A stretch of DNA of 64,000 nucleotides from Tateyamaria sp. ANG-S1 (GTDB taxonomy: Bacteria; Pseudomonadota; Alphaproteobacteria; Rhodobacterales; Rhodobacteraceae): NCBI RefSeq assembly GCF_000814025.1, contig NZ_JWLL01000004.1, forward strand, positions 1 to 64,000, given 5' to 3'. Below are positions 1 to 8,578 of the stretch, one piece after another. The notes under the pieces are model-generated. The model saw only the letters and a program-made list of their open reading frames with translations. It searched no databases and was not told where the DNA came from. The number at the start of each line of letters is the position of its first letter. Position 1 is the stretch's first letter. A program made the position numbers and the translations under genes.

Positions 1-254
1 TTATCCTGTTTATCCTCGCGTTCATTCCGCAGTTCGTGGACCCGGCACAGCCGATCCTGCCGCAATTCCTGATCTACGGCGGCACAATTGCGGTGTTGGG
101 CTTCATCGTGAAGTCAGGCGTGGGCATGACCGCCGGTGGTCTGGGTCGCGCGCTGGCCCGGAACCCGATCATTGAACGTGTGCTGCGCTGGGTAACGGCG
201 GGGGGCTTTGGCGCCCTGGCTGCCCGCGTCGCCTTTGCCGGAGCGCGCCCATGA
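1..254 (+). CDS. LysE/RhtB family amino acid exporter, C-terminal fragment
   Basis: Only the last 80 or so residues are in the window; the start lies upstream of position 1. The frame reads a membrane segment ending FIPQFVDP, followed by a second hydrophobic stretch and a short tail. The F-x-P-Q-F motif after a membrane helix is typical of the second half of LysE/RhtB exporters, inner-membrane proteins that export amino acids or homoserine lactone-like compounds. The substrate cannot be told from this fragment. The stop codon overlaps the moaB start (ATGA), so the two are probably translated from one message. Confidence 0.75.
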   Translation, partial: ILFILAFIPQFVDPAQPILPQFLIYGGTIAVLGFIVKSGVGMTAGGLGRALARNPIIERVLRWVTAGGFGALAARVAFAGARP

Positions 255-793
255 GCCGTATTGACGAAAGCCTTGATTTCATTGCCATTCGGATCGCCGT
301 TCTGACGGTCAGTGACACGCGGTCGCTGGACGAGGACCGGTCGGGTGACGTGCTGGTAGGCAGGTTGACGGATGCGGGGCATGTGCTGGCCGATCGCAAG
401 GTGCTTCCGGATGAACGGGCGCTGATTGCAGCGCAGTTGCGTGCCTGGTGCGATGATCCGGAGATTGACGTGGTTCTGTCCACCGGTGGCACCGGTCTAA
501 CGGGCCGCGATGTGACGGTCGAAGCGCATCGTGATGTCTATGAAAAAGAGATCGACGCCTTCGGCACAGTCTTCACCATTGTGTCGATGCAAAAGATCGG
601 GACCAGCGCGGTGCAAAGCCGCGCGACAGGGGGCGTGTGCAACGGCACCTACCTTTTTGCGCTGCCGGGCAGTCCGGGGGCGTGCAAGGATGCGTGGGAC
701 GAAATTCTGGGCCGCCAGCTCGATTATCGGCACCGGCCCTGCAATTTCGTCGAAATTTTACCGCGTTTGGACGAACATCAGCGACGGAAATAG
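251..793 (+). CDS. moaB: Molybdenum cofactor biosynthesis protein MoaB
   Basis: 180 residues, the normal length for the MoaB/MogA family of the MoCF-binding fold. The nucleotide/molybdopterin-binding motif STGGTGLTGRD is visible at about residues 77-87. The family binds molybdopterin, and MogA-type members adenylylate it before molybdate insertion. In bacteria lacking MogA the MoaB protein may do this work. The start overlaps the stop of the upstream LysE gene by four bases. It is separate from the main Moco operon at 13.8-18 kb, which carries mobA, mobB and moeA, and the two loci would act in the same pathway. Confidence 0.9.
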   Translation: MSRIDESLDFIAIRIAVLTVSDTRSLDEDRSGDVLVGRLTDAGHVLADRKVLPDERALIAAQLRAWCDDPEIDVVLSTGGTGLTGRDVTVEAHRDVYEKEIDAFGTVFTIVSMQKIGTSAVQSRATGGVCNGTYLFALPGSPGACKDAWDEILGRQLDYRHRPCNFVEILPRLDEHQRRK

Positions 794-889
794 CGCGCCG
801 CTGCGTAACAGCTTTGTTGCTTGGACATTTTCCGGGCGCTCCTAGATTATGATACGATGCCGTAGAGGCGACTAAGGGCGTACAACGAA

Positions 890-2356
890 ATGAGATTTTT
901 GAGGCAAAGCGTGATCGGCCTGGTGTTGGCCGCGCTCAGTCTGGGGCTGCTTGCCTATGCCGGGTCCATCGTGGGCAGCGCCGTGCAGGCACGGCTGTCT
1001 GAGGAACCGCGCACACCGCCCGCCCGCGAGCGTGTCTTTGCCGTAGGTGTGGTACGGGCCGAGGCGGCGACAGAGACGCCCGTGCTCGAAGCGTTTGGCG
1101 AGATTGCGAGCCGCCGCACGCTGGAACTGCGCGCTGCAACCGCGGGCCGCGTGATCGAACTGGCCGACGGGTTCGAGGATGGCGGGGATGTGACCGAGGG
1201 TCAGGTGCTTGTGCGGATTGATCCTGCCAATGCCGAAGCAGCCTTTGCCCGGGCCGAAGCGGACCTTCTGGATGCGGAGGCCGAGGTGCGCGATGCAGAC
1301 CGCGCGCTGGTGCTGGCCCGGGACGAGGAACAGGCCGCACAAGTGCAGGCCAACCTGCAGGAACGTGCATTCCAGCGGCAACAGGACCTGCAAACGCGCG
1401 GTGTCGGCACCGCCGCAGCCGTCGAAAGCGCGGAATTGGCCGCATCCTCCGCACGTCAGGCGGTGTTGGCACGGCGGCAGGTTGTGACCAGCGCAGAGGC
1501 GCGCATTGATCAGGCCGCAACCCAACTGGCCCGCGCCCGCATCGCGCTGGACGAGGCGCAGCGGACGCTGGATGACACGACTGTTACGGCCCCTTTTGAT
1601 GGTACGCTCAATGACACCAGCGTCGTGGCCGGGCGTCTTGTGTCCGCCAACGAACAATTGGCCACGCTGATCGACCCCGGTGCGCTTGAGGTACGCTTTC
1701 GCGTCTCGACCGCGCAGTTCTCGCGTCTGTTGAATGAAGAGGGCGGCGTGATCCGCGCACCGGTGACGGTGACATTGGATGTGGTTGGCATTGATCTGGC
1801 GGCCACCGGCACGGTCAGCCGTGCCAGCGCCGGTGGCGGGGATATGCAGACGGGTCGTCTGGTCTTTGCCCGGCTGGATACCGGGCTGGGGTTCAAGCCC
1901 GGCGATTTCGTAACCGTTGCCGTGGCAGAGCCGCCGCTGGATGCGGTCGTGCGCCTGCCCGCATCGGCGGTCGATGCGGCAAACACGGTTCTGGTTCTGG
2001 GGGAGGACAACCGTCTGGAGGAAGCAGACGTCACGCTTCTGCGTCGGCAGGGCGACGACGTGCTGGTTAGCGGTGATGCCATCGTGGGGCGCGACGTGGT
2101 CGAGGCACGCTCGCCCCTGCTGGGCGCGGGTATCTCCGTGCGGCCCCTGCGTCCGGAGGCAGATGCGGCTTCCGACGCGCCACTCGAACCCGAGATGGTG
2201 GAGTTGACCGAGGAACGACGCGCCCGGCTCGTCGCCTTTGTCGAGGCGAACCAGCGGATGCCAGCAGACGCCAAGGAACGGGTTTTGGCAAGCCTTGCCG
2301 AAACCCGCGTGCCTGCGCAGATGGTCGCCCGGCTGGAAAGCCGGATGGGGGGCTAG
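890..2356 (+). CDS. RND efflux system periplasmic adaptor (HlyD/MFP family)
   Basis: 488 residues. One N-terminal membrane anchor or signal (about residues 8-28) is followed by a lipoyl-like half-motif near residues 68-90, a long Ala/Glu-rich alpha-hairpin (about 105-230) and the second half-motif VTAPFDGTL (about 232-240). Beta-barrel and membrane-proximal domains follow. This is the usual membrane fusion protein plan, linking an inner-membrane RND pump to an outer-membrane channel. AAGGGCG at 874-880 can serve as ribosome site. The RND permease starts at the base after its stop codon. No outer-membrane TolC partner is in the window. The substrate is not predictable. Confidence 0.9.
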   Translation: MRFLRQSVIGLVLAALSLGLLAYAGSIVGSAVQARLSEEPRTPPARERVFAVGVVRAEAATETPVLEAFGEIASRRTLELRAATAGRVIELADGFEDGGDVTEGQVLVRIDPANAEAAFARAEADLLDAEAEVRDADRALVLARDEEQAAQVQANLQERAFQRQQDLQTRGVGTAAAVESAELAASSARQAVLARRQVVTSAEARIDQAATQLARARIALDEAQRTLDDTTVTAPFDGTLNDTSVVAGRLVSANEQLATLIDPGALEVRFRVSTAQFSRLLNEEGGVIRAPVTVTLDVVGIDLAATGTVSRASAGGGDMQTGRLVFARLDTGLGFKPGDFVTVAVAEPPLDAVVRLPASAVDAANTVLVLGEDNRLEEADVTLLRRQGDDVLVSGDAIVGRDVVEARSPLLGAGISVRPLRPEADAASDAPLEPEMVELTEERRARLVAFVEANQRMPADAKERVLASLAETRVPAQMVARLESRMGG

Positions 2357-5300
2357 GTGGCGCGGCAGATACCAGAGGCAGCGGGGGGCATCCTCAGCTA
2401 TTTTGTCCGTCACCGGACCGTTGCCAACCTGCTTCTGCTGGTCATGCTGGTCGCGGGTGTTGCCGCTGTACCCAACATGCGGGCCCAGTTTTTCCCCGAT
2501 GTGATCGTCGACAATGTGCGCGTGAACGTGTCCTGGGACGGGGCAGGGGCCGAGGACGTGGATGCAGGCATCGTGCAGGTGCTGGAACCGGGTCTTTTGG
2601 CGGTCGAAGGGGTTGAGAGCACTGAATCCCGATCTACCGAAGGGTCGGCCACCATCACGCTGGAGTTCGAGCCGGGCTGGGATATGGCCCGTGCCGCGGA
2701 TGACGTGCAGACCGCGGTGGATGCGGTCACGACCCTGCCGGACGACGCGGACGAGCCGACCGTCCGACGCGGCGCATGGCGCGACCGGGTGACGGATGTT
2801 GTGATCACCGGGCCAGTCGGCCCGCAGCAATTGGGCCTGTTTGCCGATGAATTCGTAGTGCGCCTCTTTGCGGCGGGCGTCACCCGCACCACTATTCGCG
2901 GTTTCGCCGCGCCGCAGGTGCTGGTCGAGGTGCCGTCGCTTTCGCTGATCGCGAACGAAGTCACTATGTCCGAGATTGCCGCCGCCATCGCCGCAGAGGT
3001 TGATACCGACCCCGCCGGTAATGTGACCGGCGCCAATGCCCGTGTGCGCACCGGTACGCAAAAGCGCACGCCCGAAGAGATTGGAGGCATTGTCGTGCGC
3101 TCGAACCCCGATGGTTCGAAGCTGCTGGTGCGCGATGTCGCGACAGTCCTGCAACTTGGGGCGGCGCGGAACCGCAGCTATTTCGTGGGCGATGATCCCG
3201 CCGTGTCCATCCGTGTGGACCGGTCCAACAACGGCGACGCCATTGCCATGCAGGCGACAGTGACAGAGGTCGCGGCCGAGTTGCAGGCCACTTTGCCGCC
3301 CTCCGTCTCGGTCGAATTGATCCGCACGCGGGCAGAGGCAATTTCGGCGCGCCTGAATATCCTGCTCGACAATGCGATGGTGGGTCTGGGTCTCGTCATC
3401 GCTTTGCTCTTCCTCTTTTTGAACGCACGCACGGCCTTTTGGGTCGCAGCAGGCATTCCGGTGGCTCTGCTTGCCGCTATCGCTCTGATGTATGTGGGTG
3501 GGATCACCATCAACATGGTGTCGCTTTTCGGGTTGATCATTACGCTGGGGATCGTCGTCGATGACGCCATCGTCGTGGGCGAACATGCCGACCATCGCCA
3601 CCGCGCATGGGGCGAACCGCCGCTCGTCGCGGCGGAAAATGCGGCGCGGCGCATGGCGATGCCAGTATTTGCTGCGACCCTGACGACGGTCATTGCCTTC
3701 TTTGGTCTGATCGCTGTCGGCGGGCGCTTTGGTGATCTGATCCGCGACATTCCTTTTACCGTGATTGCGGTGCTGGTGGCATCCCTTGTCGAATGCTTCC
3801 TGATCCTGCCGCACCATATGGGCCATGCACTGGCCGCGTCGGACAAGCCGCGCTTCAGCCGTTTGAAGCTGGCCGTTGCCCTTGCGAGCGTGGCCGTTCT
3901 GTCGGCCGTCGTGTCGGGGGCCGTCGGCTATGTCATCTGGTCCGAAAGCATCGCCGGTTTCGTTGATGCGTGGCCTTATATGTTGGCCGGGCCCACCATT
4001 ATGGCGGCGGCTTTCCTACTGGCCCCGCGTCGGCTCAAGGCGCGTTGGGTGCTGGCAATGGGCACCAAAGGGCTCGATACCCCGTCAGTTATCGTGAACG
4101 CCGGGTTCGAATGGATGCGCGAGCGGCTCTTCCGCCCGATGATGGCGGGCGTCATCGCCGCCCGTTATGTCGTGCTGGCGGGCGTGTGCGTTGTGTTGGC
4201 AAGCCAACTGGCCCTGTTCATAGAGCGCGACGTGCAATGGCGGTTTTTCAACGCGCCCGAGCGTGGATCGGTCACCGGCAATTTCGCCATGGTCGAAGGC
4301 GCAACCCGCGCCGACACGCTCGCCATGATGCGCGAGATGCAGCGCGCGACCGAGGCGCTGGGCGCGCAATATGAAGAGCGCTATGGCCGCAATCCGCTCG
4401 TTTACGTGATCGCCGAGATTGGCGGGAATGCGGGCCGTGGCCTAAGCGGGGTCGAGGCGAAGGATGCCGATCTGCTGGGCGGTATCTCCATCGAGTTGAT
4501 TGACGCCGACCTGCGCCCCTATTCTTCCTTCGCCTTCGTGGCCGAGTTGCAGGACACGGTCGTGCGCCACCCACTGGTCGAAACCATCAGCTTCCGCGGT
4601 TGGCGGTCAGGGCCAGGCGGTGATGCGCTGGACGTGCAGTTCTATGGCAACGACACCGACACGTTAAAGGCCGCAGCGGAGGATCTGAAGCGCGCGCTGT
4701 TGCAGTACCCGGAGGTGAGCGCGGTCGAGGACAATCTCGCCTTCGACAAGGAGGAGTTGATCCTTGATCTGACCGCCCAAGGCCAGGCGCTGGGCTTCAC
4801 CATCGACACCCTGGGCAGCGCGCTGCGCGACCGGCTGAACGGGATCGAAGCGGCGACCTTCCCCGACGGCCCCCGCAGTGCGACCATCCGGGTAGAACTG
4901 CCCGAGGGCGAGTTGACCGCCGACTTCCTGGACCGCACGCAAATGCGCACGCCTGATGGCGGCTACGTCCCCCTCGCTGACATCGTGAGCGTCGAGCAGC
5001 GCACGGGCTTTTCGACCGTCCGGCGTGAAAACGGCATCCGCCTCATCTCCGTCACGGGCGACATCTCCGAAGACGACCCGGCCCGTGCGACCGAGATCAA
5101 CCGCGCGCTTGAGGAAGAAATCTTGCCCACCATCGCTGCCGAACGGCAGGTGGAGTTCCGCAAGGCCGGACTGAGCGAGCAGGAAGATGAATTCCTGTCT
5201 GACAGCCTGACCGGCCTCGTCCTGTGCCTGACAGGCATCTATCTCGTCCTCGCCTGGGTCTTTGCCAGTTGGACCCGGCCCATTGTTGTGATGGCGATCA

Positions 5301-5974
5301 TCCCCTTCGGCCTTGTGGGTACCATCTATGGCCACCATTTGTGGGACGTACCGCTCAGCATGTTCACGGTCGTGGGCCTGCTGGGTATGACGGGGATCAT
5401 CATCAACGACAGTATCGTGCTGGTCACGACCATCGACGACTACGCGAAGGATCGGGGGCTGGTCCCGTCGATCATTGACGGCGCGGCGGACCGTCTGCGG
5501 CCCGTGATGCTGACGACACTGACCACCGTGCTCGGCATGACCCCGCTGCTGTACGAGACATCGCAACAGGCGCAGTTCCTGAAACCCACAATCATCACAC
5601 TGGTCTACGGTCTGGGCTTCGGCATGGTGCTGGTGCTCTTGGTGGTGCCTGCGCTTGTGGCCGTGCAGCACGATGTCTCGCGCCAGATCAAGGCGATGCG
5701 GCGGGGGTTGGCGGCCCCGGCAGCCGCCGTGCGCTGGGGATTTGTGGCACTTTGGGCGATCGTTCTGGGTTGGTTCGGCGCGACCATGGGGTACACGCTG
5801 ATCACGGGGGATTTGCTGCCCGCGCTGACAGAGGCGCTGCCCGCCCTTGCAGACCGGGCGGAATTGAGTGCGGCGCTGATTGTGTTTGCAGCCGGGGTTC
5901 TGACGCTGGGTTTTGTGGGTTACGTGGTCGGCGCGCTTGTCTTGCAGATCACGCGGTGGCGCAGCGCGGTTTAA
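2357..5974 (+). CDS. RND family efflux permease (AcrB/hydrophobe-amphiphile type), enlarged
   Basis: 1205 residues, against about 1030-1050 for usual HAE permeases. TM1 is at about residues 20-38. The TM4 proton-relay motif GIVVDDAIVVGE is at about 398-409 with both aspartates present, and the symmetrical repeat has GIIINDSIVLV near 1012. Additional hydrophobic segments follow the first TM bundle (about 500-570), and two more lie at the C-terminus (about 1128-1150 and 1172-1196). These account for the extra length. GTG start directly abuts the adaptor stop. It is the proton-driven inner-membrane pump of the pair. Its stop overlaps that of the convergent downstream gene by three bases. Confidence 0.9.
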   Translation: MARQIPEAAGGILSYFVRHRTVANLLLLVMLVAGVAAVPNMRAQFFPDVIVDNVRVNVSWDGAGAEDVDAGIVQVLEPGLLAVEGVESTESRSTEGSATITLEFEPGWDMARAADDVQTAVDAVTTLPDDADEPTVRRGAWRDRVTDVVITGPVGPQQLGLFADEFVVRLFAAGVTRTTIRGFAAPQVLVEVPSLSLIANEVTMSEIAAAIAAEVDTDPAGNVTGANARVRTGTQKRTPEEIGGIVVRSNPDGSKLLVRDVATVLQLGAARNRSYFVGDDPAVSIRVDRSNNGDAIAMQATVTEVAAELQATLPPSVSVELIRTRAEAISARLNILLDNAMVGLGLVIALLFLFLNARTAFWVAAGIPVALLAAIALMYVGGITINMVSLFGLIITLGIVVDDAIVVGEHADHRHRAWGEPPLVAAENAARRMAMPVFAATLTTVIAFFGLIAVGGRFGDLIRDIPFTVIAVLVASLVECFLILPHHMGHALAASDKPRFSRLKLAVALASVAVLSAVVSGAVGYVIWSESIAGFVDAWPYMLAGPTIMAAAFLLAPRRLKARWVLAMGTKGLDTPSVIVNAGFEWMRERLFRPMMAGVIAARYVVLAGVCVVLASQLALFIERDVQWRFFNAPERGSVTGNFAMVEGATRADTLAMMREMQRATEALGAQYEERYGRNPLVYVIAEIGGNAGRGLSGVEAKDADLLGGISIELIDADLRPYSSFAFVAELQDTVVRHPLVETISFRGWRSGPGGDALDVQFYGNDTDTLKAAAEDLKRALLQYPEVSAVEDNLAFDKEELILDLTAQGQALGFTIDTLGSALRDRLNGIEAATFPDGPRSATIRVELPEGELTADFLDRTQMRTPDGGYVPLADIVSVEQRTGFSTVRRENGIRLISVTGDISEDDPARATEINRALEEEILPTIAAERQVEFRKAGLSEQEDEFLSDSLTGLVLCLTGIYLVLAWVFASWTRPIVVMAIIPFGLVGTIYGHHLWDVPLSMFTVVGLLGMTGIIINDSIVLVTTIDDYAKDRGLVPSIIDGAADRLRPVMLTTLTTVLGMTPLLYETSQQAQFLKPTIITLVYGLGFGMVLVLLVVPALVAVQHDVSRQIKAMRRGLAAPAAAVRWGFVALWAIVLGWFGATMGYTLITGDLLPALTEALPALADRAELSAALIVFAAGVLTLGFVGYVVGALVLQITRWRSAV

Positions 5975-6783
5975 CCGGCGGTGCAGCCCTGCACATCCAC
6001 CGCATAGTTTGCGCCCAGAATGGTGATACGCACATCGGACCGGTCCACGGCAAAGGCACCGCCGCTGGCGTGCACCATGTCGGACACAGCCACAACCGTA
6101 TTGCCGGAACGCGAGGTGCGCGCCTCGCTCACCCAGACATCGGGGACGCCGGGTTCGATCACGGCCACCTCCGTCCCACCGGTGTGGGGCAGGGCCACAT
6201 GAGCCTCAATCTGCATGCCGTGCTCTGTCGGACGCAGACGGCACGTGGCGGATTGCACCTCGGCCTCAGACGCCGAATACGGCATGTCTGCCAGTGCTGC
6301 TACGATGCTGGGCGTGGGGGTCAGATCGGGGCTGTCCAGCATTTCGTCAATCTTGACCGTATGCGGGATGCACACGTCGGAACAGACGCCCATGGAAAGG
6401 GTCGTACGCAACCGCATGGGCTGACCCGGTTTGGCTGGGGTAATGTGCATGGGGATGACCACCTGATCGGTATACCCGATCGAACGCATCCCGTTCTGCT
6501 TATGAACCTCCGGCGTTGGCCAACTCAGGCTGACAGCGCCGATATTGCGGGCGCGGGACCAGTCGAAATGCGGCGGAATGCCGGCATCGCCCGGCGCGCG
6601 CCAGTACGTCTTCCACCCCGGAGCAAGCACAAGCCGCACGGCAGCGAGCCGTTGACCATTAGGCAGGTCCCAGCCCTGAATAACCTCGGTCTGCACGACA
6701 TCGTCAAACCGGCCCTGTGCAAAGCTGGGCAGGGCGGTCACAGCAGCAAGGGCTGCAGCAAGGCAAAGAACACGTTTTTTCAT
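5971..6783 (-). CDS. Periplasmic protein-disulfide reductase domain protein (DsbD N-terminal-like)
   Basis: 270 residues from the ATG of MKKRVLC. An in-frame upstream start seven codons earlier is possible but would spoil the signal peptide. A clear signal peptide (Lys-Lys-Arg, hydrophobic core, cleavage after A-x-A-like SFAQ) sends it to the periplasm. The central motif GVCSDVCIP (about residues 129-137) matches the cysteine pair of the DsbD-alpha/COG4233 group, which passes electrons in thiol-disulfide exchange or copper handling. There is no transmembrane or thioredoxin domain, so it is only the N-terminal module of DsbD. The partner is unknown and the C-terminal Cys near the end is unexplained. 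Confidence 0.75.
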   Translation of the reverse strand: MKKRVLCLAAALAAVTALPSFAQGRFDDVVQTEVIQGWDLPNGQRLAAVRLVLAPGWKTYWRAPGDAGIPPHFDWSRARNIGAVSLSWPTPEVHKQNGMRSIGYTDQVVIPMHITPAKPGQPMRLRTTLSMGVCSDVCIPHTVKIDEMLDSPDLTPTPSIVAALADMPYSASEAEVQSATCRLRPTEHGMQIEAHVALPHTGGTEVAVIEPGVPDVWVSEARTSRSGNTVVAVSDMVHASGGAFAVDRSDVRITILGANYAVDVQGCTAG

Positions 6784-6922
6784 ACTCTCTACATGCAGAG
6801 TCACCTGTTCAAAGCCAAGTCACGTCCCGGTCAACTCGCTGTAACGAAACGGTGCGCGATGGCTCGCCTGCGGCACATCCTCCAGTTGCGCCGGGCGTGC
6901 CCTCACGTCATGTTATGTGCAA

Positions 6923-7510
6923 ATGACACATGAACAGGCGATAGCGGGGGCCACGACCCTGGATTTGACCGGACAGCTTCTGGTCGCCATGCCGGGCATG
7001 GGCGATCCGCGCTTTGACCGTTCGGTGGTCTTTATCTGCGCGCATTCGGACGATGGGGCCATGGGCCTGATCGTGAACAAGCCCGCGGTTGACATGACCC
7101 TTGGCGAATTGCTGGACCAGCTTGAGATTTCGGGCAGCGATCCGGCCCGCAAGCACCCAGTGCATTTCGGTGGCCCGGTCGAAACCCAGCGCGGCTTTGT
7201 CCTGCACGGGGCTGACTACACCTCGCGCCTGCAAACGCTTGAGGTTGGCGCATTCGGGATGACGGCAACGCAGGACGTGCTTGAAGACATTGCCATCGGC
7301 GACGGTCCGGAGCGTGCGCTTGTCATGCTGGGCTATGCGGGATGGGGCCCGGGGCAGCTGGAGGGTGAGATTGCCCGCAATGGCTGGCTGACCGTTGGTG
7401 CCACCCCGCAGCTTGTGTTCGGCACCGGTGATACGTCGAAATGGATAAAGGCGCTGAATGCGCTGGGGATCGACCCGCTGGGCCTGTCCGGTGCGGCAGG
7501 GCGCGCCTAG
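6923..7510 (+). CDS. YqgE/AlgH family protein (UPF0301)
   Basis: 195 residues starting at MTHEQAIA; a GTG two codons upstream is an alternative. The protein shows the family hallmarks [12 protein letters not shown], the acidic [12 protein letters not shown] motif, and the later [14 protein letters not shown] and [11 protein letters not shown] blocks. The fold is known, but no biochemical function is firmly established for the family. It was linked to alginate regulation in Pseudomonas. No close functional partner is adjacent. Its stop overlaps the stop of the convergent Sua5 gene by four bases. Confidence 0.9.
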   Translation: MTHEQAIAGATTLDLTGQLLVAMPGMGDPRFDRSVVFICAHSDDGAMGLIVNKPAVDMTLGELLDQLEISGSDPARKHPVHFGGPVETQRGFVLHGADYTSRLQTLEVGAFGMTATQDVLEDIAIGDGPERALVMLGYAGWGPGQLEGEIARNGWLTVGATPQLVFGTGDTSKWIKALNALGIDPLGLSGAAGRA

Positions 7511-8442
7511 CCGCGCGGCGCCGCTGCGCGACGCAATCTGTCATTGATGGCCTGACCCAGCCCGCAATTCGGGATCGGTGCCACGGCGATGGGTTTGCCC
7601 GTGGCATCCAGCGTATGCAGATGATCAAACAGGTTCGCCGCCGCCTCGACCAGATCGCCCGCTACAGACAGGTTCAGGTCCGACTGCATGGGGCCAAAGC
7701 CCAATAGCAGCTCGCCCGGATTAGCGATGTTCGCATTCAACCTGACGATGGCATCGGGTGCATAGTGTGACGACAGCTGCCCCGGTGCCGTGATCGCCTC
7801 GCCCGCTTGTGCCAAGGGGCCGGTGACCGCTTCGATGTCTTCTTTGGCCAGGCCACCCGGGCGCAAAAGCGCAAGCGGCGCGCCTCCGACGATGGTGGAT
7901 TCCAGGCCAACATCACACGCGCCCGCATCCACCACCGCGTCGATCCGACCGTGCAGCCCGGCCATCACATGCGCTGCCGTCGTGGGGCTGATCCGCCCGG
8001 ACGGATTGGCCGATGGTGCCGCGACCGGCCCGTCGAACACGCGCAGCACATCCTGTGCCACGGGATGCGACGGCACCCGGATCGCAAGCGTCTCAAGCCC
8101 CGCCGTCACCAGCGGTGACAAGCCGTGCCCGTCTTTCAGCGGTGCCACCAGCGTCAGGGGACCGGGCCAGAACCGCCGTGCGAGGGTCTCCAGCGTGCCT
8201 GAAATGTCAGCATAGCGCCGCGCCGTGTCCACATCCGGCACATGCACAATCAGCGGGTTGAAACTGGGCCGCCCTTTGGCCTCGAATATCCGCGCAACGG
8301 CGGTTCCGTTCCGCGCATCCCCACCCAGGCCATAGACCGTCTCCGTCGGAAACGACACAAGCCCACCCGCGCTCAGCAGCCGTGCGGCCTCGGCAATCCC
8401 GGCAGCGTCGGGCGCGAGGAGGGCTGTTTCAATGTTGGGCAT
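7507..8442 (-). CDS. L-threonylcarbamoyladenylate synthase (Sua5/TsaC long form)
   Basis: 311 residues from the ATG of MPNIETALL; an upstream ATG would add an unconserved 21-residue tail. The N-terminal YrdC domain carries [13 protein letters not shown] and [13 protein letters not shown]. The C-terminal Sua5 extension (about residues 200-311) makes this the long two-domain form. The enzyme makes threonylcarbamoyl-AMP from threonine, bicarbonate and ATP for the t6A37 modification of ANN-decoding tRNAs. It is divergent from the acyl-CoA dehydrogenase gene, with a 136-bp gap that contains a near-perfect 16-bp palindrome at 8479-8494. Confidence 0.92.
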   Translation of the reverse strand: MPNIETALLAPDAAGIAEAARLLSAGGLVSFPTETVYGLGGDARNGTAVARIFEAKGRPSFNPLIVHVPDVDTARRYADISGTLETLARRFWPGPLTLVAPLKDGHGLSPLVTAGLETLAIRVPSHPVAQDVLRVFDGPVAAPSANPSGRISPTTAAHVMAGLHGRIDAVVDAGACDVGLESTIVGGAPLALLRPGGLAKEDIEAVTGPLAQAGEAITAPGQLSSHYAPDAIVRLNANIANPGELLLGFGPMQSDLNLSVAGDLVEAAANLFDHLHTLDATGKPIAVAPIPNCGLGQAINDRLRRAAAPRG

Positions 8443-8478
8443 CGGTGTTGACCTGTCGTCGCGTGACGCGGCGTTTGA

Positions 8479-8494
8479 GTTGCGATATCGCGAC
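8479..8494. promoter_or_regulatory. Near-perfect 16-bp palindrome between divergent genes
   Basis: GTTGCGAT at 8479-8486 faces ATCGCGAC at 8487-8494; seven of the eight positions pair perfectly and one is T-G. It lies in the only non-coding gap between the Sua5 gene (minus) and the acyl-CoA dehydrogenase operon (plus), where a dimeric repressor site would be expected. No regulator gene is adjacent, so the binding protein is unknown. Confidence 0.35.
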
Positions 8495-8578
8495 ACCAGT
8501 CGCATTTATGATTTCAAACATGGCCCTTTAAGCGCCCTCGTGTCGCTTGCCAAGACTTTGCTACTCCGGAGCTGATCC

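Noticed and set aside
872-3826. Very long open frame on the minus strand opposite the RND adaptor and permease
   Set aside because: It is a compositional shadow: the opposite strand encodes two full-length recognisable efflux proteins, and the antisense product is rich in His/Arg/Gly with no domain.
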